58,732 nt of DNA. Source: an uncultured Mycoplasmatota bacterium. Its GTDB lineage: Bacteria > Bacillota_I > Bacilli_A > RF39 > UBA660. The position numbers were made by a program, and so were the translations under genes. Positions 1-8,288 of this stretch are shown piece by piece. The notes beneath the pieces are model-generated. The model did not search any database, was not told the origin of the DNA, and saw only the letters and a program-made list of their open reading frames with translations. Numbering within the stretch: the stretch's first letter is position 1; each line of letters starts with the position of its first letter. The DNA lies in NCBI GenBank assembly GCA_947649355.1, contig CANSRG010000003.1, forward strand, positions 1 to 58,732. Reading direction: 5' to 3'.

Positions 1-84
1 TTCAATAATTATCACTTTTTTGTATCTACACACACTATTTGACAATTATCCAAAATACTTTTTTAAAATGTATACGTCATAAAA

Positions 85-1104
85 TTATTTAAATATACTA
101 AATAATTTTCCACCTTTATCCCCATTATCAATATCTAATCTAGAAAAACCTAATTTAATAAGAAGTTCATCTAAAACTTTATGAGAATCTAATTTATCAT
201 CTAAATAAGGAACATTATAATATATTTTACTACGAGACTCATATTCAAAATCTGCTACATCAGAAGAATTAAGTACACTTCTATTTAAAATAATCTTTTT
301 TCCTTTTAATTTTTCAAATGCTTGTCGATCTTTACGAATAAGTTTATTAAGTTTAATCAATCCTGGTTCAATTAAATAGAGAACTTCAGAACATAAATTA
401 ACAGAACCATTATCATTTAAATCTACTAAAATAACATCTACATTATAATTCATTGTAATAAAAGATTGTAATTCCATATGATTCGTATGTTTTAATGTTT
501 TATCATTTAAAAATACAAAGTCATTATCATCTACTTCCACCGCGACAACTTGATATTTCTTTTCTAATTGTTTCTTAAGCAAATAAGTTAAAGTAGTACT
601 ACCAGCATGTTCAGTTACATTTTTGATACCAATAATACGTAAATCATGTGCTTCATTTTGAACAGGCATCGTTTTATGTGCTCCACTACTTGTGGGACTT
701 TCCTCTTCAACCATCATATTCATATTAAGTTGATGATATTGAGCTACATCTTTATAAGTATTAGGATTATCAATTAAAAATTTAATAGCATCTATATTTC
801 TTGTAAAATTATAAATTCCCATTGATACTAATTGAGATAAATATCTTGGACTATTCACAATCTCAGAATCATCTAAAAGTAAAATAACTTTACTCATATC
901 CATATTTACAGACAACTCTTGAATCTTTGTAATGTCTTGATAATCTTTAATCGCGGTAATATCTATAATCATTTTATGAAAGAAAAAAGTACTAAATTGT
1001 AAAATAATTTCTTCAGGAGTAAACTCTCCATCTACACTTTTAATAAAATCCACATCTAAATTAGCAAGTAAAGTTGCATATTTATTTACTATTTTAACAT
1101 TCAT
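85..1104 (-). CDS. TadZ/CpaE-like pilus localisation protein (degenerate MinD-type ATPase)
   Basis: Last gene of the leftward Tad-type operon, 339 residues. Residues 1 to about 125 look like a receiver-type domain without an obvious phosphorylation site. The region from about 155 on resembles a MinD/ParA-type ATPase (beta strand IIGIKNV, then EHAGSTTLTYLL where the P-loop should lie). The invariant P-loop lysine is replaced (AGSTT instead of GKTT), so ATP binding may be altered or lost. TadZ/CpaE proteins place the pilus assembly machine in the cell, which fits its position in a pilus operon. The family call is inferred from architecture and context; the sequence match itself is weak. It starts 11 nt downstream of the upstream pseudopilin gene. 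Confidence 0.55.
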   Translation of the reverse strand: MNVKIVNKYATLLANLDVDFIKSVDGEFTPEEIILQFSTFFFHKMIIDITAIKDYQDITKIQELSVNMDMSKVILLLDDSEIVNSPRYLSQLVSMGIYNFTRNIDAIKFLIDNPNTYKDVAQYHQLNMNMMVEEESPTSSGAHKTMPVQNEAHDLRIIGIKNVTEHAGSTTLTYLLKKQLEKKYQVVAVEVDDNDFVFLNDKTLKHTNHMELQSFITMNYNVDVILVDLNDNGSVNLCSEVLYLIEPGLIKLNKLIRKDRQAFEKLKGKKIILNRSVLNSSDVADFEYESRSKIYYNVPYLDDKLDSHKVLDELLIKLGFSRLDIDNGDKGGKLFSIFK

Positions 1105-1115
1105 AATAATCCTCC

Positions 1116-1595
1116 TTAAGTGTATTCAATATCTTTTACTGGATAGTTAATATTGATTGTTGTCCCATCTGAAGAAAAGGTAAACAAATCTCCAATTACA
1201 GGTAAACTAAAATGGAAAAAAATACGTATATGATAACGAGAACGATCAGGTAGCCCCGTTATACTAGCACTTTCTCTTCGAACACAATAATAATATTTTT
1301 TATTTGACTCAGAAATTTCTAAATTAGCACTTTCCAAACTAGGTATCCCATATTCATTTTCTTCACAATGACCTAAAACTCCATATCCATTATAACGTAA
1401 ATAATTGTTAATAAGTTCTATAGAACCATCTTTCCCATTACTTAATCCTTCATGTTTTTCCACAATGGTAATCAGTTCATTTTTAATTTTAAAAGCTTTG
1501 GTAAAATTGATAGTTAAAGCAAGAAAAGCTACAAAAATTAACATAAAAATAATGACTAGCTGCATAACCCAAGTGCTTCCTATCGCCTGTCTCAT
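1116..1595 (-). CDS. TadE-like pseudopilin 2
   Basis: Protein of 159 residues. It starts MRQAIGSTWVMQ and has one hydrophobic helix at about residues 8-30, then a periplasm-type beta-rich domain with two cysteines. This is the TadE/TadF layout of minor pilins in Tad systems: short leader, transmembrane helix, small extracellular domain. The first bases overlap the end of the preceding TadE-like gene by 4 nt, so the two are probably translationally coupled. The N-terminus shares the M[RK][EQ]A.G signature with the neighbouring pilins. Function as a minor pilin or adapter is inferred from family and context. Confidence 0.65.
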   Translation of the reverse strand: MRQAIGSTWVMQLVIIFMLIFVAFLALTINFTKAFKIKNELITIVEKHEGLSNGKDGSIELINNYLRYNGYGVLGHCEENEYGIPSLESANLEISESNKKYYYCVRRESASITGLPDRSRYHIRIFFHFSLPVIGDLFTFSSDGTTININYPVKDIEYT

Positions 1596-2122
1596 ATTAA
1601 GCCTCCATAAAGTGTTTTAGTATCTCCTACAACTTTAAAATTAAACCAATCATGAAAAACAGGTAAATCAAGTTGATAAAAAACTACAACACGATAATAT
1701 ATCATTTTAGGAAGTTCATTAAAACATATATCTCCAGAATTACATCCTTCTTTTTGAGTTTCCATTGGAGCAATACAAAAAGCAGGTTTTCTAGAACTTC
1801 CCTCATCTACAGGAGCTCCATCTTTAGAAAAACAAGAATAATGAACGGTTTCCTCACCGACTTTTTCGTCCTGTGGATACACCCCAGTATTACGATAAGA
1901 ACTATCTCGTATATATTCTACAATATCATACATTGCATCATAATTTTCTTCAGAATATCCATCCAAATTGATTCCATTATGAGCTTGAATAGACTGAATA
2001 ATTCTATCTTTTACACTAAATGCCTTAGAACGATTGATAGAAAGACACATAAAACCAGTAAAGAGTAAAATAAAAACAATAACAATTTGAAACAACCATG
2101 TTCCACCAATAGCTTCTCTCAC
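1592..2122 (-). CDS. TadE-like pseudopilin 1
   Basis: Protein of 176 residues beginning MREAIGGTWLFQ, with one hydrophobic helix (about residues 9-30) followed by an extracellular domain with four or more cysteines, suggesting disulfides outside the cell. It is a paralogue of the next gene downstream: both start M-R-[EQ]-A-I-G-x-T-W and continue with an SKAF or TKAF segment after the helix. It lies between the small pilin genes and the second pseudopilin with short or overlapping junctions, so it belongs to the same transcript. Likely a minor pilin of the Tad fibre (inference from family and position). Confidence 0.65.
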   Translation of the reverse strand: MREAIGGTWLFQIVIVFILLFTGFMCLSINRSKAFSVKDRIIQSIQAHNGINLDGYSEENYDAMYDIVEYIRDSSYRNTGVYPQDEKVGEETVHYSCFSKDGAPVDEGSSRKPAFCIAPMETQKEGCNSGDICFNELPKMIYYRVVVFYQLDLPVFHDWFNFKVVGDTKTLYGGLI

Positions 2123-2128
2123 AATAAA

Positions 2129-2368
2129 TTACCCCTTCCATGCACAAGTAAAAGTGTCTGATTTCTCTCCGTTTTCAATTACATAACAATTTACTGTAAG
2201 ACCATCAGAATTCGGTTCATTTGCACAGATTGCTTTACTACAAGCCGTATTTGCATTGATATTGTTACGAAGAGACGGCCAAATTACAGTATAGAAAAAA
2301 GCGACCAGCATAGCCACGATAATTACAACAATAACAGTAGCATTTAATTCACCAGTCGCCTCTTTCAT
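2129..2368 (-). CDS. Flp-like small pilin subunit 2
   Basis: 79-residue protein: leader MKEATGELN, one very hydrophobic helix (about residues 10-30) and a short polar tail with four cysteines. This is the size and shape of a Flp/Tad major pilin. It shares its first nine residues exactly with the next pilin gene upstream, so they are tandem duplicates with diverged tails. A glycine at position 6 could be the prepilin peptidase cleavage point (MKEATG/ELN), but the classical Glu at +5 is absent. Preceded by an AGGTTAA ribosome site. Probably a structural subunit of the pilus. Confidence 0.65.
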   Translation of the reverse strand: MKEATGELNATVIVVIIVAMLVAFFYTVIWPSLRNNINANTACSKAICANEPNSDGLTVNCYVIENGEKSDTFTCAWKG

Positions 2369-2385
2369 AATTTAACCTCCAAATT

Positions 2386-2625
2386 CTATTTTGCTTGTTT
2401 TTCAAAATAACTAGAACAATCTAAATCATCATGTTCCTCGCCATCTTCATCTAAATAAGTACATACAGTATTATCTGCATTACATTTTGCCATAGCACAA
2501 TAAGTACTTCTTTCAATATTAGCTTGTATACCTGGCCAAACAAACGCATAGAAGAAACCTGCTACTGCTGCAATTGCTACAACAGTTACTACAGTCATAT
2601 TTAATTCACCTGTTGCCTCTTTCAT
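2386..2625 (-). CDS. Flp-like small pilin subunit 1
   Basis: 79-residue protein: leader MKEATGELN, helix of Ala/Val/Phe at about residues 10-30, then a cysteine-containing acidic tail. Closest relative in the window is the pilin gene immediately downstream. It has a strong ribosome site (TAGGAGGTAGCGATAAA before ATG) and its own promoter in the 62-nt gap to tadC, as expected for an abundantly made fibre subunit. The tail cysteines suggest an extracellular disulfide. Assignment as major pilin is inferred from size, the tandem pair and the position next to tadC. Confidence 0.68.
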   Translation of the reverse strand: MKEATGELNMTVVTVVAIAAVAGFFYAFVWPGIQANIERSTYCAMAKCNADNTVCTYLDEDGEEHDDLDCSSYFEKQAK

Positions 2626-2654
2626 TTTATCGCTACCTCCTAACCTATAATGTT

Positions 2655-2682
2655 ATTATAACTTTTTTTTCTAAAAATATCA
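2655..2682 (-). promoter_or_regulatory. Internal promoter in front of the pilin genes
   Basis: On the minus strand TTGATA (2682-2677) and TATAAT (2660-2655) are separated by 16 bp, in the gap between tadC and the first pilin gene. It is followed by a strong GGAGGT ribosome site. This would allow pilin subunits to be made in excess over the assembly machinery. Seen by eye; not tested. Confidence 0.55.
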
Positions 2683-2687
2683 ATAAA

Positions 2688-3476
2688 TTACATATTCATC
2701 ATCTGTAAAACAGCGAAAACTAATAAAATCATAACCCCAAGTCCTGTTGTAATAAGCATCTGCATTGTTTTACCTTCCATCTTCTCAAGACGTTTTTTAT
2801 ATTTAATCTCACGTGCTTTTTGTTGAAGATTAGAAATTGTTTTTGAAAATGTCAATAATTGTTCTTGTTTATGTTCTTGCCTTCCTAAAGAAAGACGATA
2901 TAAAAGTCTCATCATTCGCATTGAATCTCGAACAGGATAAGTTTTGGCAAATCGCATATAAGGATTGATGGTATCATCACCTTCATTGATTTGATTGATC
3001 ATTTCTTGAAGTCCCTCTTTAAAAATAGGAGGAGCATCATCAATACTTTTACCAAGAGCTACTGGCACCGTATAGTGCTGAATTAAAATTTCGAGACCTT
3101 TTAAATAATGCGGTAACATTGCATCAATTTCACTTAAATGACTCTTATAATATTTTTTAATACTAGAATAGTCCATTCGAAAAACAAAATACCCAGCCAC
3201 AAAAGCAAAGACTACTGTAACATAAGACATATTAGAGATAAAAATAGTAATCATAAGAACAATCGTTATTAAACCTTTTTTTACTCTCTTATTAAATAGA
3301 AAATCTGGATTTACTGTATCACCATATTTGGCTTTGACATAAAAATCCCAATCACTTTCTTTTAATTTTCGAAAATATACTTCATTATCTGCCACAAAAC
3401 GATTCGCACTAATCTTTCCTGTATAATTAAGACCAAATAATAAGATAACAGCTAAAGCAAAAAGTTCCCAATACAT
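2688..3476 (-). CDS. tadC: TadC-like pilus assembly inner-membrane protein
   Basis: 262 residues. Hydrophobic segments lie at the N-terminus, around residues 70-105 and at the extreme C-terminus, with a cytoplasmic helical stretch between them. This is the layout of the GspF/TadB/TadC family, the membrane platform on which the TadA ATPase acts. It starts 1 nt into the end of the larger TadB-like gene, so the two are translationally coupled, as tadB-tadC pairs usually are. Which of the two is TadB and which TadC is decided only by gene order after tadA (tadA-tadB-tadC). Confidence 0.7.
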   Translation of the reverse strand: MYWELFALAVILLFGLNYTGKISANRFVADNEVYFRKLKESDWDFYVKAKYGDTVNPDFLFNKRVKKGLITIVLMITIFISNMSYVTVVFAFVAGYFVFRMDYSSIKKYYKSHLSEIDAMLPHYLKGLEILIQHYTVPVALGKSIDDAPPIFKEGLQEMINQINEGDDTINPYMRFAKTYPVRDSMRMMRLLYRLSLGRQEHKQEQLLTFSKTISNLQQKAREIKYKKRLEKMEGKTMQMLITTGLGVMILLVFAVLQMMNM

Positions 3477-4372
3477 TATTCCACCCCCACATCTTCATAA
3501 TAGAATTTTTCTCCTGTTATAAGGAAAAAACAGTTAATGATAATAATCGCATGTAAAATAATTTGTACATACCACATATCAATAAGTTCTAAATAAGAAT
3601 CTGTTCCAAGTAGAAATTGCATAGCCATTACTAAAAGAAATAATGCTAAACCAAATGTTATAAAACGTGTATGAAATTCTTTTCGATCAATTTGATCACG
3701 ATAAACACCCTCAACTAAACTATCGATATCCATTGACATATTTTCAAGTGCTTGTCCTGAATCTTTCGCACCTTCTTTAGTAATTTGTAAAAAAAGTTGA
3801 TTCATATTTTTTACCATATAAAATGGATATTTATGGTTAAAATAAAGAATAGATTCATCAATTGTTCCATTTTGATAAGACATATCAATCATCGTTTTTA
3901 CATCTCCTAAAACAGGATCTTCTAAAATACCAGAATCTCTTACACCCTCTAAAGACTTTACAAAGCTTTGTGTTGTATTAAATTCCATTATAACATTAGT
4001 TGTATAAATTTGAATTTGTTCAAAAATAAACTCACTATAAACTTTTTGACAACGAAGATAAGCAAGATAAGGAATAAATGCAACTGCAATCACAGCATAA
4101 ATAATCGCGATAATAAGATTGTAAAAATATAAATAAGAAATACCACCTGCTACTGCGGCAAAAATAACTATTTGTGTTAAATATTGACGAGTAGTATATT
4201 CTTGCCCAAGTTCTTTCGTTTTTTGACGTACTTCTTTAAAACTATAAGGAGCATACTTATCATAAACGGAAGAAACCTGTGTCACGAAAAATTTATAAAC
4301 ATTTTCTCCATTATTAAAGCGGTAAGTTAATGCAAATACTGCTAAAAATATAAGTAATAATAATTCAATCAT
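3476..4372 (-). CDS. tadB: TadB-like pilus assembly inner-membrane protein
   Basis: 298 residues with an N-terminal hydrophobic segment, a central pair (about 65-105) and two C-terminal helices. The middle holds a GspF-type helical domain (for example the stretch QNGTIDESILYFNHKYPF). It belongs to the type II secretion/type IV pilus platform family. It lies between tadA and tadC, the standard order in tad loci, and should form the membrane platform with TadC. No catalytic residues are expected. Confidence 0.72.
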   Translation of the reverse strand: MIELLLLIFLAVFALTYRFNNGENVYKFFVTQVSSVYDKYAPYSFKEVRQKTKELGQEYTTRQYLTQIVIFAAVAGGISYLYFYNLIIAIIYAVIAVAFIPYLAYLRCQKVYSEFIFEQIQIYTTNVIMEFNTTQSFVKSLEGVRDSGILEDPVLGDVKTMIDMSYQNGTIDESILYFNHKYPFYMVKNMNQLFLQITKEGAKDSGQALENMSMDIDSLVEGVYRDQIDRKEFHTRFITFGLALFLLVMAMQFLLGTDSYLELIDMWYVQIILHAIIIINCFFLITGEKFYYEDVGVE

Positions 4373-4388
4373 GTACCACTCACCCTCT

Positions 4389-5504
4389 TTACAAAGTTTC
4401 TATTTCTTGTGTTGTAGTATTCATTGCTGGTAAAACTGGTTTTGTTGCTCCAGAAAAAATATCTTCTGGAAGAGTAACTCCACCAATTCCTAAATAATCT
4501 CTTAAATGTGCAGTTGGATTATTCATTGTAATTTCGCCGGTTAAAGTCTTTTTATAAATAATATTTGTTTGAGGCTTATTATCATCATCTACATAAAACT
4601 CACAAACCTCTAAAATTTCACGTTGAAATCTTCCAAGTTCTTTACTCATATAACCTTTTACATAAATACCAATTTGAACATAACGATGAATAGTTGTCAC
4701 AAATTGTTCAACATCAATATTACTTTCAATAAGAGCAAACATACGCATAGGAATTAAACTAGCTTTGTCAGAGTGAATTGTAGACAAAATATGGTGCCCA
4801 GAAGATATGGAGTTACGAACTGCCATAACCGCTTCAGCAGAACGAACCTCAGATAACAATATCCAAATAGGATTCTGTCTCATACAAGCAACTAAAACAT
4901 CAGAATAACTAGCAATATTATTCGTTTTTAAAGCAACAATATCACGATGAGGAAAAATACGGTCTAAATGAAGTTCCAAAGTATCCTCTATCGTTATAAT
5001 TTTTTCATTTTCTTTAATATGACTTGCCAAATACTTTACTAACTCTGTTTTACCAGAACCAGTTTCTCCACTAACAATAATATTAGCCCTACCTTCAATA
5101 CACTTCATTAAAAGTTCATGAATTGCCTCAGTAACATATTTTTCATCTAATAATTTTTCACGATTTAAACGAATTTTTGCAGGAGTTTTACGTATAACAC
5201 AAGCAATTCCATTTGTAGCAATCGATTCATGAATAAAGTTCATACGTAACTCCGTACTTTCAGCATCTAACATAGGATGAGCCATATTAAACGTTTTTCC
5301 CATAACATTTGCACATTGAAAAGCAAGTTTTTCCATTAAAGCGTTATTGATATCTGGTCTATCTACTTGATATACACCTTTATCTAACGTCTTTAACCAA
5401 ACTTGCCCCCCATTGGTATAAGATATATCGGTTACATTATCTTCATGTAAAAATTCTTCTAATGGACCAAAGTCCAATTGCGAAAACACCGCATCATCAT
5501 GCAT
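4389..5504 (-). CDS. tadA: TadA/CpaF pilus assembly ATPase
   Basis: 371-residue secretion ATPase of the TadA/CpaF (VirB11-like) family. Visible motifs are the Walker A GETGSGKT at about residues 146-153, an Asp-box-like IEDTLELHL, the Walker B region WILLSEVRSAEA, and the His-box GHHILSTIHSD. It is shorter than many CpaF proteins (usually 400-500), having a reduced N-terminal domain. It powers pilus subunit extraction and assembly at the cytoplasmic face of the TadB/TadC platform. It is followed by tadB after 16 nt. This is the most secure call of the operon. Confidence 0.9.
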   Translation of the reverse strand: MHDDAVFSQLDFGPLEEFLHEDNVTDISYTNGGQVWLKTLDKGVYQVDRPDINNALMEKLAFQCANVMGKTFNMAHPMLDAESTELRMNFIHESIATNGIACVIRKTPAKIRLNREKLLDEKYVTEAIHELLMKCIEGRANIIVSGETGSGKTELVKYLASHIKENEKIITIEDTLELHLDRIFPHRDIVALKTNNIASYSDVLVACMRQNPIWILLSEVRSAEAVMAVRNSISSGHHILSTIHSDKASLIPMRMFALIESNIDVEQFVTTIHRYVQIGIYVKGYMSKELGRFQREILEVCEFYVDDDNKPQTNIIYKKTLTGEITMNNPTAHLRDYLGIGGVTLPEDIFSGATKPVLPAMNTTTQEIETL

Positions 5505-5521
5505 AGTATCACCCTTTCAAA

Positions 5522-6343
5522 TTATTCTGATAAATCAAAGTCGTCATCATCAAAAGAACCACTTGGAATATCTTCATCAGGAATCGTTGCATATTTTGAT
5601 AAAACAAATTCCCGAACATAACTACTTGCAACTTCTGTTTCTCCAGGCTCAGCAGTATAACTTCCATCACGACGAATAGGAATAAGTTCTCCTATATTAT
5701 TAGCTTTCACAAGTAAAGAATATAAATTATCAGGAACAGAAAATAATAATTCTGCTGGTTTTTCACTTTTAATATTTGCAAGAGAGACTCCTCTAGAATC
5801 ACGAACATCTAAAACTCTTATACTTTTAACAAAATTCGTGTAAATAATTTTTCCATAGTCGTCTTCCCCTTCAAAATAAAGGTCAATATAACTTCCAATT
5901 GCAATATTATTTCCATAAGTCGCCAAAGGATTAACAGATAAAGAAAATGCAGTATGTCCATCTTCAATATCTTTTAAAACATAATCAGGACCTAATTTAG
6001 GATCTCCAATATCTTCTTTATAAAACAAACTTCCTGCTTGAATATTATTTCCATATGTAACTTCTTTTCCTATTAAATCACTAGCATTTTTTACTAAATT
6101 AGTAGATTTTTTTATAACAGTATGATTCACTTCCATATACCCAATATCCTCTGGTTGAATAATATGTCTTGCTTCCATAGAAACTTTAGCATATGGAATA
6201 GTTTCAGGATCAATCGCACTTTTTACCCGCCAATTATAACCGATATATAAAATAACTAATCCTGCAACTACACATAAAATAGTAACTGTATTTTTATTAC
6301 CAATAAAACGCTTTAATTTTGTACCAAAACTACCCATTTTCAT
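5522..6343 (-). CDS. CpaB/RcpC-like SAF-domain protein, copy 2
   Basis: 273 residues with an N-terminal membrane helix (about residues 19-36) followed by a SAF domain (IPYAKVSMEARHIIQPEDI, then the region around KNASDLIGKEVTYG). This is the CpaB/RcpC/FlgA fold found in every Tad locus. In diderms it interacts with the secretin; here no secretin is present, so it probably acts between the membrane and the wall. It is a tandem duplicate of the preceding gene, sharing the start MKMG..L.KFKRFI.NKNTVTILCV and the C-terminal LIP.RR..YT..PG.TE. layout. An acidic tail ends the protein. Confidence 0.75.
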   Translation of the reverse strand: MKMGSFGTKLKRFIGNKNTVTILCVVAGLVILYIGYNWRVKSAIDPETIPYAKVSMEARHIIQPEDIGYMEVNHTVIKKSTNLVKNASDLIGKEVTYGNNIQAGSLFYKEDIGDPKLGPDYVLKDIEDGHTAFSLSVNPLATYGNNIAIGSYIDLYFEGEDDYGKIIYTNFVKSIRVLDVRDSRGVSLANIKSEKPAELLFSVPDNLYSLLVKANNIGELIPIRRDGSYTAEPGETEVASSYVREFVLSKYATIPDEDIPSGSFDDDDFDLSE

Positions 6344-6348
6344 TCCTC

Positions 6349-7149
6349 CTACTCTGTTAAATCTTCATTTGTTCCTGTATCAGTTACTGCAGAACGAGAA
6401 CGAATAAAACTTTCTAAATATTGACTAGCAATTTCTGTTTTTCCAGGATTTTTTGAATATGTATCATTTCTAGGAACAGGAATAAGTTTACCCACAGTCA
6501 TAGCCTTATAAATAAGTTCATGTAAATCATCAGGAACAGCAAATAATAACTCTGCTGGTTCTCTACTCTCGGCACCAGTTTCAAAAACGGATTTTCCATT
6601 AGAATCAGTAACATCTAAAACTTTAATACTACGAATAAACTTCGCATAAATATTTTGCCGATTATCATCGACACCTTCAAACCATAAATCAATATAATTT
6701 CCAGGATAAATAGCATTTCCAAAAGTACTATGGATATTTACTTTTAAATAAACACCAGCATTTCCTTTTCCCATATTATCAAATACACTAGTAGTAGTAG
6801 AATCAGCATCTACTAAATCATCGTTAAAAAAGAAACTATTTGCCTGAATGGTCTCACCATACGCAACTTTCTTACCTATAATAGAACCACGTGATTTTAA
6901 AATATTTTTAGATTTCTCTAACACCGTTCCAGACACTTCCATAACACTAATATCATCAGCAGTAATCACATGTCCAGAAGGTAATACTTTATTCGCATAT
7001 GGAATAGTTGTAGGTTTTGTTGCACTTGAAACCCGCCAATTATAAGCAACATACAAAACAAGAATCCCTAACAATACACAAAGTATAGTAACAGTATTCT
7101 TATTTTGAATAAATCTTTTGAACTTTGTAAGAATATTCCCCATTTTCAT
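6349..7149 (-). CDS. CpaB/RcpC-like SAF-domain protein, copy 1
   Basis: 266 residues: an N-terminal membrane anchor (NTVTILCVLLGILVLYVAYNW), a SAF domain (about residues 45-105) and a beta-rich C-terminal domain with the motif REPAELLFAVPDDLHELIYK that its downstream twin also carries. It is separated from the twin by only 5 nt, so it arose by recent tandem duplication. In Tad systems CpaB/RcpC is a structural component outside the membrane; two copies in a monoderm may form a heteromeric collar (inference). Confidence 0.75.
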   Translation of the reverse strand: MKMGNILTKFKRFIQNKNTVTILCVLLGILVLYVAYNWRVSSATKPTTIPYANKVLPSGHVITADDISVMEVSGTVLEKSKNILKSRGSIIGKKVAYGETIQANSFFFNDDLVDADSTTTSVFDNMGKGNAGVYLKVNIHSTFGNAIYPGNYIDLWFEGVDDNRQNIYAKFIRSIKVLDVTDSNGKSVFETGAESREPAELLFAVPDDLHELIYKAMTVGKLIPVPRNDTYSKNPGKTEIASQYLESFIRSRSAVTDTGTNEDLTE

Positions 7150-7157
7150 TCCTCCAT

Positions 7158-8288
7158 TTAATATCTTTCATGAACTTCAAAGCGAGATTTACATACCCCA
7201 TTATTACTTAAACAATTATTTTTATAATAGTTTAAAGCAACTTCTTCAATTTGAGCTTTTTCAAATTGAGTCAAATTACCACTATCAGTACCATATTGAG
7301 CTTTTATAGAACCAATTTCATCTTCCATATAACTAAGGAATTCTTCGTAAGGTTTTATAGTATAAATATACCACATCTCATTATCTCCATATCGTCTTGT
7401 TTCATTATAAAAATAATCTACATTACGATAATCTCTAGAAAGAGCTTCTCTTATAATATCATCCATCATTTTATCAGAAGGAACAATTCCTCCATCAGCA
7501 TCAAAATAACCACGATAACCACTACCACCTACTGGAGCACGATTATCATCATCACTAAAATCTACAGAAGAAAAGTCATTTGATAATGTAGGATAAAAAG
7601 AGTTAATCGCCGATTCAAAATCAGCAAGCTCTAAACTATTTAAAGAAGAACCCTTTTTATCAGTAACTTTGTTTAATGCAATTTGACTAAACTCTGTTTT
7701 ATTTTTTTTAGTTCCAGTTCCATTTTCATTCATATTATAAAAAGCTTCTGGATCACTATTAACAATATTTTTAATCATAGAAGAAGAAACATTAAATGTT
7801 CCATCTTCATTCCAATCACTACTTGAACCTGTATTAGAGGTAAAACTTCCATCAATCGTTCCTGGTTGAGGTCCACCTCCAACACTAGTTCCATCAACTT
7901 CTAAAATCGCATCTACTTTATTGATAATATCAAAAGAATCTGAACTAGCTCCAATATTATAAGAAGAACTTTTGGTAGTTACTTTAATACTTACTTTTGG
8001 AGGAGCTTCATAAATTCCATAAAAACCAATAGTATAAGTACTTAAAGCAACATTTTCAGAAAATCTTCTCAAAAAACTTTCTACAAATTTATCTGCATTG
8101 ATTCTCAGCTCTCCACTACTACGATAATACCCTAAGTCAACAGCATCCACCATAGATTGTTCAGCCACTTCTTTAATTAAATAATAATCTTGTGTATTTG
8201 TAGTAGTAACATTAGAGATAAGCATCATAATAACTATGACGAATACCCCTAAAATAATAATCCAGTATCCCCAAAAAGATTCTCTCAT
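7158..8288 (-). CDS. Large TadE/TadG-like pseudopilin
   Basis: 376 residues. It starts MRESFWGYWIIILGVFVIVI, an N-terminal hydrophobic helix right at the start, then a long extracellular part with a Ser/Gly/Thr-rich linker around residues 140-175 and two cysteines near the C-terminus. Layout and the M-R-E start match the other TadE-like proteins of the operon, but it is twice as long, resembling TadG-type minor pilins. The ATG overlaps the stop of the upstream adhesin gene by 1 nt. Probably a minor pilin or tip adapter linking the large secreted protein to the fibre (inference). Confidence 0.55.
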   Translation of the reverse strand: MRESFWGYWIIILGVFVIVIMMLISNVTTTNTQDYYLIKEVAEQSMVDAVDLGYYRSSGELRINADKFVESFLRRFSENVALSTYTIGFYGIYEAPPKVSIKVTTKSSSYNIGASSDSFDIINKVDAILEVDGTSVGGGPQPGTIDGSFTSNTGSSSDWNEDGTFNVSSSMIKNIVNSDPEAFYNMNENGTGTKKNKTEFSQIALNKVTDKKGSSLNSLELADFESAINSFYPTLSNDFSSVDFSDDDNRAPVGGSGYRGYFDADGGIVPSDKMMDDIIREALSRDYRNVDYFYNETRRYGDNEMWYIYTIKPYEEFLSYMEDEIGSIKAQYGTDSGNLTQFEKAQIEEVALNYYKNNCLSNNGVCKSRFEVHERY

